From: Gammaproteobacteria bacterium | GTDB taxonomy: Bacteria > Pseudomonadota > Gammaproteobacteria > Steroidobacterales > Steroidobacteraceae | DNA length: 64,000 nucleotides | Assembly: GCA_016874295.1 (NCBI GenBank) | Contig: VGUH01000001.1 | Location: 62,001-126,000 of the forward strand | Reading direction: 5' to 3' | In this document: one piece after another, positions 1 to 8,836 of the stretch | Position numbering within the stretch: position 1 is the stretch's first letter | Layout: each line of letters opens with the position of its first letter | Notes under the pieces: generated by a model | The model's input: the letters and a program-made list of their open reading frames with translations, nothing else | Database searches by the model: none | Told to the model about the DNA's origin: nothing | Program-made: the position numbers and the translations under genes

Positions 1-1481
1 GCGCGCCAGGCTTCCATCATGCTCGACAGATTCGCGCGCGGTTCGCGCTGCAGGAAGATGAACTGCGCGTCGGGGAACACCTCGAGCAGGAACGGCACGC
101 GCAGGGCGTTCTTCGGCGTCTTTTCGAGGAACCGGGCGCGTGCTCCGCCCGCCGGCGGCAGGCCGGCGCGGTCCAGGAGGCGCGCGGCGAACCGCCGCCG
201 CAGCTCCTCGACGATGGTGGACGACGCCTCGGCACGAGTCAGCCGATTGGAGGCGACCACGCCGCGCCCCGGTCGCAGCGCCGCGATGCTCTCGATGAGC
301 TGGTGGCTCTCGCCGCCGATCGAGTAGACCCCGGCCGCCTGTGCCAGCGTCTCGAACAGCAACGTGCTGCCCGCGCGCGGTGCGCTCAGGATGATGAGCG
401 GGCGCTCGATGACCGGCGGTTCGTCAGGCGCGACGGGTCGATTTCGCGCAGCCGCCGGGGCGCGTCTCGAGCGTTCGCTCTGCGCTGCCGCGGCTGCGTT
501 GAATTCCGCCGCCTCTCGATGCGCCCCGACCGCATGTATCAGCACGTGTGCGAGCAGCCGTGCGTGCAGGACCGCCTGGGCACCGTAGCCGGTGCTGGCG
601 ACGCGCACCTGCGGCAGCTGTGCGACGCGCTCGCGCGTGGCGACGAGGAGCTGCTCGTACTGGGCGCGCCCGGTGGGCGAATCGGCGAACAGGGACCAGA
701 GCGAACGCCAGTCGTGGCAGAAATCGATCATCAGGCTGACGAGCTGACGGACCGCCGCACCCGACTCCGGGCGCTCATCTGCCGGCGCGAGGTCGGCAAG
801 CAGGTCGAACGTGAGCTGTTCGACTTCCGACGGCGGCATGACGTCCATGGTGTTGAAGCGCTCGATCCGCAGCGATGGGCGGGCGGCCGGATCGAATGCG
901 ACCAGCGGCGCATCCGCCGGCGACCGGCCGGGTCCTTCCGGCCATTCCTTGGCTACCAGGCGCCAGAACGCGGACGTGCCTACCGTGTCGGCCACGAGGT
1001 GGATGCGCGCTTCGCGCGAGGCGTTTTCGACGCTGTGTTCACGCCAGTTGTCGAAAATCCAGGCCTCGCCCGCTCCCATGTGCACGGTCTCACCGCCGCA
1101 ATGGAAGCGGACCTCCGGACGCGTGATGACGGGGATGTGCACGCGCACACGGTGGAACCAGTGGCGGTTCATGTCGCCGTGGGGCGGGACATGGGCGCCC
1201 GCCGCGAGGCGCATCAACCGTGAGCGCGACCAGACCGTATTGAACGAAGCCAGCACCTGCTGGATGTAGGGGCAGGCTGCGAGCGCCGGGGTCGGCTTCA
1301 TTTCGCCGTTTATCTCATCGTTGTCGCCGCCGCCGACCGTGATGAGGCGCGCGGCAGTATTGCCTTCGTGCTCATTCGGGTGCCGCGACCAGGCGCCCGC
1401 GGGGAGCGCCTCGACCTCGGCACGCAGCCGCTCCGAGTCGAAGCGGACCGGCAGGCGAAAGAATGGCTTCGGTAGCTTCAA
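1..1481 (-). CDS. Aspartyl/asparaginyl beta-hydroxylase-sulfotransferase fusion (C-terminus off window)
   Basis: The frame stays open to the left edge, so the protein is cut at its C-terminus; about 493 residues are visible. Residues ~85-165 form an aspartyl/asparaginyl beta-hydroxylase-like domain with the iron triad H101-x-D103 (in PPHGDMNRHW) and H149 (in DNWREHSVEN), plus a basic residue near 159 that would hold 2-oxoglutarate. After a linker of ~150 residues, a P-loop APRAGSTLLFETL (~366-378) and TPKNALRVPFLLEVFPDAQFIF mark a PAPS-dependent sulfotransferase. The start is uncertain: no ATG precedes the domain, and TTG at 1481 is the first usable codon after a frame stop inside the TonB gene end. 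Hydroxylation of a peptidyl or small substrate followed by sulfation is inference. The two domains are clear from sequence. Confidence 0.82.
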   Translation of the reverse strand, partial: MKLPKPFFRLPVRFDSERLRAEVEALPAGAWSRHPNEHEGNTAARLITVGGGDNDEINGEMKPTPALAACPYIQQVLASFNTVWSRSRLMRLAAGAHVPPHGDMNRHWFHRVRVHIPVITRPEVRFHCGGETVHMGAGEAWIFDNWREHSVENASREARIHLVADTVGTSAFWRLVAKEWPEGPGRSPADAPLVAFDPAARPSLRIERFNTMDVMPPSEVEQLTFDLLADLAPADERPESGAAVRQLVSLMIDFCHDWRSLWSLFADSPTGRAQYEQLLVATRERVAQLPQVRVASTGYGAQAVLHARLLAHVLIHAVGAHREAAEFNAAAAAQSERSRRAPAAARNRPVAPDEPPVIERPLIILSAPRAGSTLLFETLAQAAGVYSIGGESHQLIESIAALRPGRGVVASNRLTRAEASSTIVEELRRRFAARLLDRAGLPPAGGARARFLEKTPKNALRVPFLLEVFPDAQFIFLQREPRANLSSMMEAWR

Positions 1482-1491
1482 CCCGCCCGCG

Positions 1492-3843
1492 TCATTCGTA
1501 GCCCGCGCCGAAGCGCCAGCTTGCAGTCAGGCCGTAGGTGCGCGGCTTCGCGTACACGCCCGCGACCACGCCCGCGAACAGCGAGCTGTCGAAGGCGTAC
1601 ACGCGATATTCCTCCTCGAACAGGTTGTTCACGAACGCCGCAACTTCCCAGCGCCCATCCGCCGCCGCATAGCCGATGCGCGCGTTGGCGACCGTGTACG
1701 ACTCCTCCTCCTCCACCGGCGCGCAGAGCACGGTGAAGCAGAAGCCGTCCGTGTAGTACACGTCGCCCTGGATGGACGCGATGCCGCTGCCGACCGCGAA
1801 CTCGTAGCGCACAAGGGCATTGCCGGCGAATGACGGCGCTTGCGGCAGGTCGTGGTCCACGATCGTCACCGTGTCCGGCAGCAGGATGTCCTTGACCTCG
1901 CTGTCCATCAGCGCCCCGCTGATCTGCAGCAGCAGGCCGTCGGTCGGCCGCGCGTTGAGTTCGATCTCGAGCCCCGTCGCCTCGGCGTCCTGGTTGAGCA
2001 CGGTCTGCACCGGGCCGAGCTGTGCGAAGGCCTGGTAGTCGTCGTAGTCGTAGTAGAAGCCCGCGACGTTCAGCATCATCGTGCCGCCGGCGAGACTCGA
2101 TTTCATGCCGATCTCGTACGCATTCAGCGTCTCCGGCTCGAATACCAGGCCCTGCAGGAACGTGAACTGGTTGGGATCGAAGGGCGTGCCAGTCGAGAAC
2201 GTGAAGCCGCCGCTCTTGCTGCCGCGGTTGTAGGACGCATACCAGAGCAGGTCGTCATTCGGGCGGAAATCGAGCTGCACCCGCGCCGTGAAGTCGTCGA
2301 AGGACTGCTTCGCGTCGTCAGGCGTGACGCCGCTGCCGACCGGCGAGACCACGTCGGTGTTGAACACGATGAGCACTTGCGGCTGCGCCAAGTCCGGGAT
2401 CGGCGGCGCAACGCCGCGATAGGCGCCCTCGCGCTCGTCGTTCCAGTAACGCAGGCCGCCGGTCAGCTTCCAGCCCTCTGCGAAGCTCCATTCGTCCTGG
2501 ATGAAAGCCGCGTACGAGACCGTCTCCTGCGCCATGGTGACGTCCGGGTCGTAGCCGTAAAAGCGGCTCGCGAACTTGCCGATGTAGTCGCCGTCCACGT
2601 ACATGCCGTACAGGCCCACCACCGTCTGGTGCTGCCCCGAGCTCCATGCGTAGCGGAACTCCTGCGAGACCTGGTCGAGTTCGGCGCCCTGGAAGAAATA
2701 CACGCCGTCGTCCGGCGAGGAGTCGCCGCCCTCCGTGTAGAACTTGTCGGAGGTCTGATAATCCGTGATCGACGTGAACGTGCCGGCGCCAACATCGGTG
2801 TCGACGCGCAGCTGCCCGGCGAGGATCTTGCGGTCCACGTAGGAGGGCTCGGTCTCGGCCGTCTTGTACGGGTCGCCGCCGCGGCTCGGGATGATCGAGG
2901 GCTCCTGGAAGCCGGTACCCGATTCGCCGGGACCCGTGCCCCAGAACGGGCAGGCGTAGTCGGCCGGCGTGAAGAATCCCTGGAACTGGTCGTTCGGGCA
3001 GGCCGGCTCGTGCGAGTACAGCCCCGCCTGCGTCTCGCCGTCCGCCTTGAGGTAGCGCACGATCAGGTTGACGTCCGTCGCCTCGCCCGGCTGCCAGGCG
3101 AGCCGGCCGCGCAGCGCATAGTGGTCGTTGCCGCCGATGTCCGGGACGGTCGGATCGATGTTCTTCATCCAGCCATCGTCCTGGTTGACGATGAACGCGA
3201 AGCGCCCCTGCAGGTTGTCTGAAAGTGGGCCGGAGAGCGCTCCGTCCACGATCACCTGATTGAACCTGCCGACCGTGACGTTGCCGTAGCCCTCGAATTC
3301 CTCGGTGGGCGCGTTCGAGATGAACTGGATCGCGCCGCCGGTCGCGTTCCGTCCGAACAGCGTGCCCTGCGGGCCGCGCAGCGTCTCGACGCGCGCCAGG
3401 TCGAAGACCGGGAAGCCCGCGAGGTTGATCGAGCTCGAGTAGCTGTCGTCCTGGTACACGGCGACCGGGGGTTCCTGCTGGTCGCCATAGTCGTTCTGCG
3501 AGACGCCGCGGATGTTGAACACGACCTGGGCGCTCGAGTATGCGTTCATGCGCAGGTTGGGCACCGCCTTGACGATGTCGGTGGCGGTCGTGATGTTGAG
3601 GTTCTGCAGCGCGCGCTCGTCGAGCGGCGTCACCGCGATGCCAACGTCCTGGATGTTCTGCTCGCGGCGCTGCGCCGTGACCACGATCTCCTCGAACGGC
3701 GTAACCTCGCGCGGCTGCGCGGCGGCGGTCGGCGGCGGCGCCTCCGCCTGGTCCGCGAGCGCCGCGGGTACGCCGCATGCGAATGCCGAGCACAACACGC
3801 CGCGAACCGCGGCCCGGACACCTGTCGACTGAATGCGAAGCAT
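1492..3843 (-). CDS. TonB-dependent outer-membrane receptor
   Basis: A 783-residue outer-membrane receptor. It has an N-terminal signal peptide (hydrophobic to about residue 28, ending ALADQ), a TonB-box/plug start EEIVVTAQRREQNIQDV, the plug motif RGPQGTLFGRNATGGAI, and a C-terminal barrel ending in an aromatic-rich strand (YGLTASWRFGAGYE). The start ATG at 3843 is preceded by AGGGGGG about 6 bases upstream, which rules out the much longer frame open to 4296. It follows the sarcosine oxidase genes by a few bases on the same strand and may be co-transcribed, so it may import a ligand linked to methylated-amine use. The ligand cannot be told from sequence. It resembles the large plant-polymer/siderophore-type receptors common in aquatic proteobacteria. 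Confidence 0.9.
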   Translation of the reverse strand: MLRIQSTGVRAAVRGVLCSAFACGVPAALADQAEAPPPTAAAQPREVTPFEEIVVTAQRREQNIQDVGIAVTPLDERALQNLNITTATDIVKAVPNLRMNAYSSAQVVFNIRGVSQNDYGDQQEPPVAVYQDDSYSSSINLAGFPVFDLARVETLRGPQGTLFGRNATGGAIQFISNAPTEEFEGYGNVTVGRFNQVIVDGALSGPLSDNLQGRFAFIVNQDDGWMKNIDPTVPDIGGNDHYALRGRLAWQPGEATDVNLIVRYLKADGETQAGLYSHEPACPNDQFQGFFTPADYACPFWGTGPGESGTGFQEPSIIPSRGGDPYKTAETEPSYVDRKILAGQLRVDTDVGAGTFTSITDYQTSDKFYTEGGDSSPDDGVYFFQGAELDQVSQEFRYAWSSGQHQTVVGLYGMYVDGDYIGKFASRFYGYDPDVTMAQETVSYAAFIQDEWSFAEGWKLTGGLRYWNDEREGAYRGVAPPIPDLAQPQVLIVFNTDVVSPVGSGVTPDDAKQSFDDFTARVQLDFRPNDDLLWYASYNRGSKSGGFTFSTGTPFDPNQFTFLQGLVFEPETLNAYEIGMKSSLAGGTMMLNVAGFYYDYDDYQAFAQLGPVQTVLNQDAEATGLEIELNARPTDGLLLQISGALMDSEVKDILLPDTVTIVDHDLPQAPSFAGNALVRYEFAVGSGIASIQGDVYYTDGFCFTVLCAPVEEEESYTVANARIGYAAADGRWEVAAFVNNLFEEEYRVYAFDSSLFAGVVAGVYAKPRTYGLTASWRFGAGYE

Positions 3844-3845
3844 GA

Positions 3846-4355
3846 TCAACCCCCCTGTTCCGCTTCCCTCAACCACCCGAGGACATAACTGGCAAACGAT
3901 CGCCCCGTTTCCAAATGGTACTCCTCGGGGCGTGACCGCCACAAAACGACCTCTGCCCTCCCCAGCACCGTGCGCGTGCACATCCCGACCGGGAAGACCG
4001 CATCGTCGAGATCCAGCGGGCATCCGTGGGACAGCAGCTCGCGCGCCGCGGGACCGGCAACCGCCAGGGCGGCCTGGCGGTGGCTGACGTCCACCAGCGA
4101 ATGCGGCAATCCGCCGAGCGCCGCTTCGAGCTCGCCGGCAAGGACGTCTTCCAGGCCGGCCGGCGCGAGCAGCAGGCGCTCGTCGGGCCCGAGCCAGAGC
4201 GCCGCGCGGCCGCCCGCCGATTCCGCGCGGCAGGCGGCCTCCGGCAGCGCGAGACCGAAGCCGCGACCCGCTGCGTCGCGTGCGTCCTTGCCGCATTGCA
4301 GGATAAAGCGTGTCGCCGGCGGCAGGAGCCGCGGCGCTTCGACCGGCTCAGGCAT
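3846..4355 (-). CDS. soxG: Sarcosine oxidase gamma subunit
   Basis: 169 residues, matching the short gamma subunit of heterotetrameric sarcosine oxidase in position and content. It carries the family-like segments RFILQCG, LWLGPDERLLL and SLVDVSHRQAALAVAGP..LLSHGCPLDLDD, followed by VLGRAEVVLWR and a C-terminal SFASYVLGWL. The gamma subunit contacts the GcvT-like half of the alpha subunit and has no catalytic centre of its own. It overlaps the end of soxA by 8 bases, as the last gene of soxB-soxD-soxA-soxG. Confidence rests mainly on the conserved gene order plus these motifs, because gamma subunits are the least conserved of the four. Confidence 0.9.
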   Translation of the reverse strand: MPEPVEAPRLLPPATRFILQCGKDARDAAGRGFGLALPEAACRAESAGGRAALWLGPDERLLLAPAGLEDVLAGELEAALGGLPHSLVDVSHRQAALAVAGPAARELLSHGCPLDLDDAVFPVGMCTRTVLGRAEVVLWRSRPEEYHLETGRSFASYVLGWLREAEQGG

Positions 4356-7311
4356 GCAGCCGTGCTCCTTCCGGATCGTAGAAGACCGGAATCGTCACCT
4401 TGGCCTCGACATCGCCCCCGGGCACCCGCACGAACAGCGTCTGGCCGATGCGCGCCCGCCCGCCGGCGATCATCGCGAGCGCAATCGAATGTCCGAGTAC
4501 CGCGCTTGCGTACGACGAGGTGACGTGACCGACGGGTTTCATCGGCGCCGGGATCCCCGGCCGGTCAGCGAGCTGCGCACCCTCTTCCAGCACGATCTTT
4601 GGATCGCGGGTGCGCAGGCCCACGAGCTGCTTGCGGCCTGCGCGCCGGATGCCCGCGCGCTCGATCGAGCGCTTACCGACGAAGTCCGGCTTCTTCCGGC
4701 CGATCGCCCAAGCGAGGCCGACGTCGTCTGGCACGGCCGTGCCGTCGGTTTCCTGGCCGACGATAATGTAGCCCTTCTCGGCGCGCAGCACGTGCATCGT
4801 CTCGGTGCCATAGGGCGTGATGCCGTGCGCCCGTCCGGCCGCGCAGACTGCTTCCCACACCGCAACGCCGCGTGCCGCCGGCACGTTGATCTCGTAGCCG
4901 AGCTCGCCGGTGAAGCTGACCCGGAACAGCATCGCCGGGGCGCCCGCGATCCTGCCGTGCGCGACCGCCATGTGCGGCAGCGCGGACGGCGCGAGGTCGA
5001 TGCCGGCAGCGAGCGGCTCGATCACGCGCCGCGCGAGCGGGCCCTGCACGGCGATCACCGCCCACTGCTCGGTGGTCGAGGTGAGCCAGACCGCGAGCCC
5101 GGGCCATTCGGTCTGGCGGTAGTCCTCCATCATCGCGAGCACGCGCGCCGCGCCGCCGGTGGTGGTCGTGACGTGAAAGCGGTCGGCGGCGAGGCGCGCG
5201 ATGACGCCGTCGTCGTAGACGAATCCATCCTCGCGCAGCAGGACGCCGTAACGGCAGCGCCCGACGCCGAGACCGGCAAAATCGTTCACGTAGAGGCGGT
5301 TCAGGAACTCCGCGGCGTCCGGGCCGACGACCGCGATCTTGCCGAGCGTCGAGGCGTCGAAAACGCCGCAGGCGTTGCGCACCGCCAGGCACTCGCGTGC
5401 GACCGCGGCATGCATGTCCTCGCCGGCCCGCGGGAAATAGCGCGCGCGCTTCCACTGCCCGACATCCTCGAACACCGCGCCGCGCGCGACGGCCACCTCG
5501 TGCATCGGCGTCGTGCGCACCGGGTCGAACAATTCTCCCCGCGCTGCGCCGGCGAGCGCGCCGAAGGTCACCGGCGTGTAGGGCATGCGGAAGGTCGTGT
5601 GACCGACGTCCGGGACGGGCTTGCCGAGGCGCGCCGCCACGAGGCCGAGCGCGTTCAGGTTCGAGGTCTTGCCCTGGTCGGTCGCCATGCCGACGGTCGT
5701 GTAGCGCTTCACGTGCTCGATGGAACGAAAACCTTCCTGCGCGGCGAGCACGAGGTCGCGGATCGTCACGTCGTTCTGGAAATCCACGAAGGCCTTGCCG
5801 CGGTCCGCGACCGCGGGCGGCGTGGCGCCCGGCGCCTGGTGCGTGGCTGACTCGCCGGCGACCGCATAGCCGCGTTCGATGCCTGTGAACCCGCAGGCCC
5901 GCGCGGCGGCAAGACCTGCCGCGGCGCCGTCGGCGAGCGCCGCGGCGAGTCCGTACACGCCGCGGCAGGCGCCCGCGGAGCGCTCGCGCTCTGCCGATTG
6001 GGACGGAACGAAGCAGCGCATCGAGTCGCTCCAGGTGAGCCGACCGCGCGACTGCGAAAAGAGATGCACGGAGGGTGCGTAGCCGCCCGACATCAGCACC
6101 AGGTCGCAGGCGATCGTCCGACCGGAAATGGTGACGCCGCTGACGCGCCGCCCGCCCCGCGTGCCGCCGATCGCGGCGCCGGCGAGCACCTCGATGCCGG
6201 CGCGCCGCGCGGCCTCGACCCACACGCCGGCCGCCGCGGGCCGCAGGTCCGCGATCGCGGCAATGGCGACGCCGGCCGCGTGCAGATCGAGCGCCGCCTG
6301 GTAAGCGGCATCGGTTGCGGTCACGAGCACGGCGCGGGTGCCGGCACGCACGCCGTAGCGCTTGAGGTAACTGCGCGCGGCGCCCGCGAGCATCACGCCC
6401 GGCCGGTCGTTGCCGGGAAATACCAGCGGCTGCTCGATCGCGCCGGCCGCGAGCACGACCTCGCGCGCGCGCACCTGCCAGAGACGCTCGCGCACGCTAT
6501 CCGCCGCCGGCGCGGCGATGTGATCCGTGCATCGCTCGACCAGCCCGAGGTGGTTGTGGGGGAAATAGCCGAAGGCCGTGGTGCGCGCGAGCATCCGGAC
6601 CTTCGGATCGGCAGCGAGGGCCGCGACCGCGCGCGCGAGCCAGTCGCCGGCCGCGAGGCCGTCGATCTGCGCCGGCGCGCCGTCGAGCAGCGCGCCGCCG
6701 GGCTCCGATTGCTCGTCGCAGAGAATCACGCACGCGCCGGCGTCCGCGGCGGCGCGCGCCGCTGCGATTCCTGCCGGACCCGCGCCAACCACGAGCACGT
6801 CGCAGTGCGCGTGGCGCTGCGCATAGCGGTCCGGGTCGGGCGCTTCAGGCGCGCGTCCGAGACCCGCGGCGCGGCGGATCACCGGCTCATAGAGCCTGGC
6901 CCAGGCGGAGCGCGGCCACATGAAGGTCTTGTAGTAGAAGCCCGCCGGGAACAGCGGCGAGAGCAGGTCGTTCACGCGCCCGACGTCGAAGCCGAGGCTG
7001 GGCCAGCGATTCTGGGATTCCGCCACCAGCCCGTCGTAGAGCTCGACCTGGGTCGCCTTGAGGTTCGGCGTCTCGCGCGCCGCGTCGCGCCGTACGGTGA
7101 CGAGCGCGTTTGGCTCCTCCGCGCCCGCGGTCAGGATGCCGCGCGGCCGGTGGTACTTGAAGGAGCGGCCGACGAGGTGCACGCCGTTCGCGAGCAGCGC
7201 GGAGGCGAGCGTGTCGCCGGCGAGCCCCTCCCATGCGCGCCCGTCGAACGTGAAGCGCAGCCGGCGCGCCCGGTCCACGCGGCCGCCGCTCGCGGTCCGG
7301 AACGCGCTCAC
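4348..7311 (-). CDS. soxA: Sarcosine oxidase alpha subunit
   Basis: 987 residues, the usual length for the alpha subunit. An N-terminal ferredoxin-like fold (GDTLASALLANGVHLVGRSFKYHRPRGI) leads to a NAD-binding Rossmann domain (DVLVVGAGPAGIAAARAAADAG, ~170-190). The last ~380 residues form an aminomethyltransferase (GcvT)-like folate domain (GVFDASTLGKIAVVGPDAAEFLNRLY; GELGYEINVP). The heterotetramer oxidises sarcosine to glycine and passes the methyl carbon to tetrahydrofolate as 5,10-methylene-THF. GTG at 7311 is chosen as start because it makes a GTGA overlap with the soxD stop and leaves the standard N-terminus; a longer frame to 7464 lies inside soxD. No frame breaks are seen. Confidence 0.96.
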   Translation of the reverse strand: MSAFRTASGGRVDRARRLRFTFDGRAWEGLAGDTLASALLANGVHLVGRSFKYHRPRGILTAGAEEPNALVTVRRDAARETPNLKATQVELYDGLVAESQNRWPSLGFDVGRVNDLLSPLFPAGFYYKTFMWPRSAWARLYEPVIRRAAGLGRAPEAPDPDRYAQRHAHCDVLVVGAGPAGIAAARAAADAGACVILCDEQSEPGGALLDGAPAQIDGLAAGDWLARAVAALAADPKVRMLARTTAFGYFPHNHLGLVERCTDHIAAPAADSVRERLWQVRAREVVLAAGAIEQPLVFPGNDRPGVMLAGAARSYLKRYGVRAGTRAVLVTATDAAYQAALDLHAAGVAIAAIADLRPAAAGVWVEAARRAGIEVLAGAAIGGTRGGRRVSGVTISGRTIACDLVLMSGGYAPSVHLFSQSRGRLTWSDSMRCFVPSQSAERERSAGACRGVYGLAAALADGAAAGLAAARACGFTGIERGYAVAGESATHQAPGATPPAVADRGKAFVDFQNDVTIRDLVLAAQEGFRSIEHVKRYTTVGMATDQGKTSNLNALGLVAARLGKPVPDVGHTTFRMPYTPVTFGALAGAARGELFDPVRTTPMHEVAVARGAVFEDVGQWKRARYFPRAGEDMHAAVARECLAVRNACGVFDASTLGKIAVVGPDAAEFLNRLYVNDFAGLGVGRCRYGVLLREDGFVYDDGVIARLAADRFHVTTTTGGAARVLAMMEDYRQTEWPGLAVWLTSTTEQWAVIAVQGPLARRVIEPLAAGIDLAPSALPHMAVAHGRIAGAPAMLFRVSFTGELGYEINVPAARGVAVWEAVCAAGRAHGITPYGTETMHVLRAEKGYIIVGQETDGTAVPDDVGLAWAIGRKKPDFVGKRSIERAGIRRAGRKQLVGLRTRDPKIVLEEGAQLADRPGIPAPMKPVGHVTSSYASAVLGHSIALAMIAGGRARIGQTLFVRVPGGDVEAKVTIPVFYDPEGARLHA

Positions 7312-7577
7312 GGCGGCGGCTCTCCCATCCGGTAGGTCACCGCGATGCGATCGGTCGTCGTGTCGCGGATGGCGTTGAAGAACCGGCCGCAGCCGCGCAG
7401 GTGCCGCCAGCGCTCGGCGTGGCGGCCGCGCGGGTTGTCGCGCACGTAGAGGTACTCGCTCCACGCCTCGTCGCTGAGTTCCGCAGGCCGCGGCGGGCGC
7501 ACGAGGTGTGCCTGGCCGCTATAGGAGAACTCGATCTCCGGGCGCTCGCCGCAGTACGGGCAAGGAATCAGGAGCAT
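7308..7577 (-). CDS. soxD: Sarcosine oxidase delta subunit
   Basis: 89 residues with the start MLLIPCPYCGERPEIEF and a later H59-x3-C63 (HLRGCGRFFNAIRDT). These four residues (C6, C9, H59, C63) are the zinc ligands of the delta subunit. ERWRHLRGCGRFFNAIRD..T is the best conserved block of the family. It is coupled on both sides: TGATG with soxB upstream and GTGA with soxA downstream, so the subunits are likely made in fixed ratio. The delta subunit is structural in the heterotetramer. Length and ligands are all as expected. Confidence 0.96.
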   Translation of the reverse strand: MLLIPCPYCGERPEIEFSYSGQAHLVRPPRPAELSDEAWSEYLYVRDNPRGRHAERWRHLRGCGRFFNAIRDTTTDRIAVTYRMGEPPP

Positions 7578-8836
7578 CAGTGCGACACTCCTGCCGCCGC
7601 CGCCTCGTCGATCATGGCCCCGTCACGGAAGCGCTCGAGCGAGAACGGCGCGGCGTAGGGATGCGGCTCGTCCTTCGCCATGGTCCACGCGAACACGTGC
7701 GCGGAGCCCGGCGTCGCCTTGAAGCCGCCCGTGCCCCAGCCGCAGTTGAGGTACAGGCCCGGCACCGGCGTCTTGCCGACGATCGGCGAGCGGTCCACGG
7801 TCACGTCGACGATGCCGCCCCAGTTGCGCAGCATCCTGAGGCGGCGGAATGCCGGGAACAGCTCGCAGATGGCCTCCAGCGTGTGCAGATCCACGTGCAG
7901 CGCGCCGCGTTGCGTGTAGGAGTTGTAGGCGTCCGTGCCCGCGCCGATCACGAGCTCGCCCTTGTCCGACTGGCTGATGTAGGCGTGAATCGCGTTGGAC
8001 ATCACCACGCAGGGAAACACCGGCTTCACGGGCTCGGAGACCAGTGCCTGCAGCGGGAAGCTCTCGAGCGGCAGCCTGACGCCCGCGAGGCCCATGACGA
8101 CGCTGGAGTTGCCCGCCGCGACCACGCCCACCCGCGGTGTGCGGATCAGCCCGCGCGTCGTCTCGAGCGCCTCGACCGCCCCGCCCGCGCCGCGGCGGAT
8201 GCCGGTGACCTCGCAGTTTTCGAGGATGTCGACGCCGAGCGCGTCGGCGGCGCGCGCGTAGCCCCAGGCGACGGCGTCGTGCCGCGCCGTGCCGCCGCGC
8301 CGCTGCAGGGTCGCGCCGAGCACCGGGTAGCGCAGGTGCGTGCCAATCTCGAGCGGCGGGCAGTACGCTTTCGCCTCCTCCGGAGTCAGCCACTCGTTGT
8401 CCACGCCGTTTGCGCGGTCGGCGTGCATGATGCGTTTCAGCATCTGCGTGTCGTGCACGCTGTGCGCCAGCATCATCACGCCGCGCGGCGAGTACATCAC
8501 GTTGTAGTTGAGCGCCTGCGACAGGCCCTCCCAGAGCTTCAGCGCGTGCTCGTAGATCGCGATGCTCTCGTCGAACAGGTAGTTCGAGCGGATGATCGTG
8601 GTGTTGCGGCCGGTGTTGCCGCCGCCGATCCAGCCTTTCTCGACCACGGCGATGTTGGTGAGGCCATGCTCAGCCGCGAGGTAGTACGCCGTGCCAAGCC
8701 CGTGGCCGCCGCCGCCCACGATCACCGCGTCGTAGGCGACCTTTGGTTCGGGCTTGCGCCACTGCTCGCGCCAGCCGCGGTGGCGCGAGAGGCTCGCGAG
8801 CAGGAGCGCGAGACCGGACCAGGATTGGCGCTTCAG
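7577..8836 (-). CDS. soxB: Sarcosine oxidase beta subunit
   Basis: 419 residues. A dinucleotide-binding motif VIVGGGGHGLGTAYYLAAEHG (~37-57) opens the FAD domain, and GGTARHDAVAWGYARAAD contains the histidine that in characterised SoxB carries covalent FMN. The C-terminal block LYLNCGWGTGGFKATPGSAHVFA is typical of the family. The subunit holds the sarcosine-oxidising site. Start choice is unusual. Alignment to the known N-terminus (short tail, then HRGW) places the start at a CTG at 8836 that overlaps the upstream stop as CTGA. No ATG, GTG or TTG sits near that point; the long open frame to 9232 is inside the upstream gene. Confidence 0.93.
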   Translation of the reverse strand: MKRQSWSGLALLLASLSRHRGWREQWRKPEPKVAYDAVIVGGGGHGLGTAYYLAAEHGLTNIAVVEKGWIGGGNTGRNTTIIRSNYLFDESIAIYEHALKLWEGLSQALNYNVMYSPRGVMMLAHSVHDTQMLKRIMHADRANGVDNEWLTPEEAKAYCPPLEIGTHLRYPVLGATLQRRGGTARHDAVAWGYARAADALGVDILENCEVTGIRRGAGGAVEALETTRGLIRTPRVGVVAAGNSSVVMGLAGVRLPLESFPLQALVSEPVKPVFPCVVMSNAIHAYISQSDKGELVIGAGTDAYNSYTQRGALHVDLHTLEAICELFPAFRRLRMLRNWGGIVDVTVDRSPIVGKTPVPGLYLNCGWGTGGFKATPGSAHVFAWTMAKDEPHPYAAPFSLERFRDGAMIDEAAAAGVSH

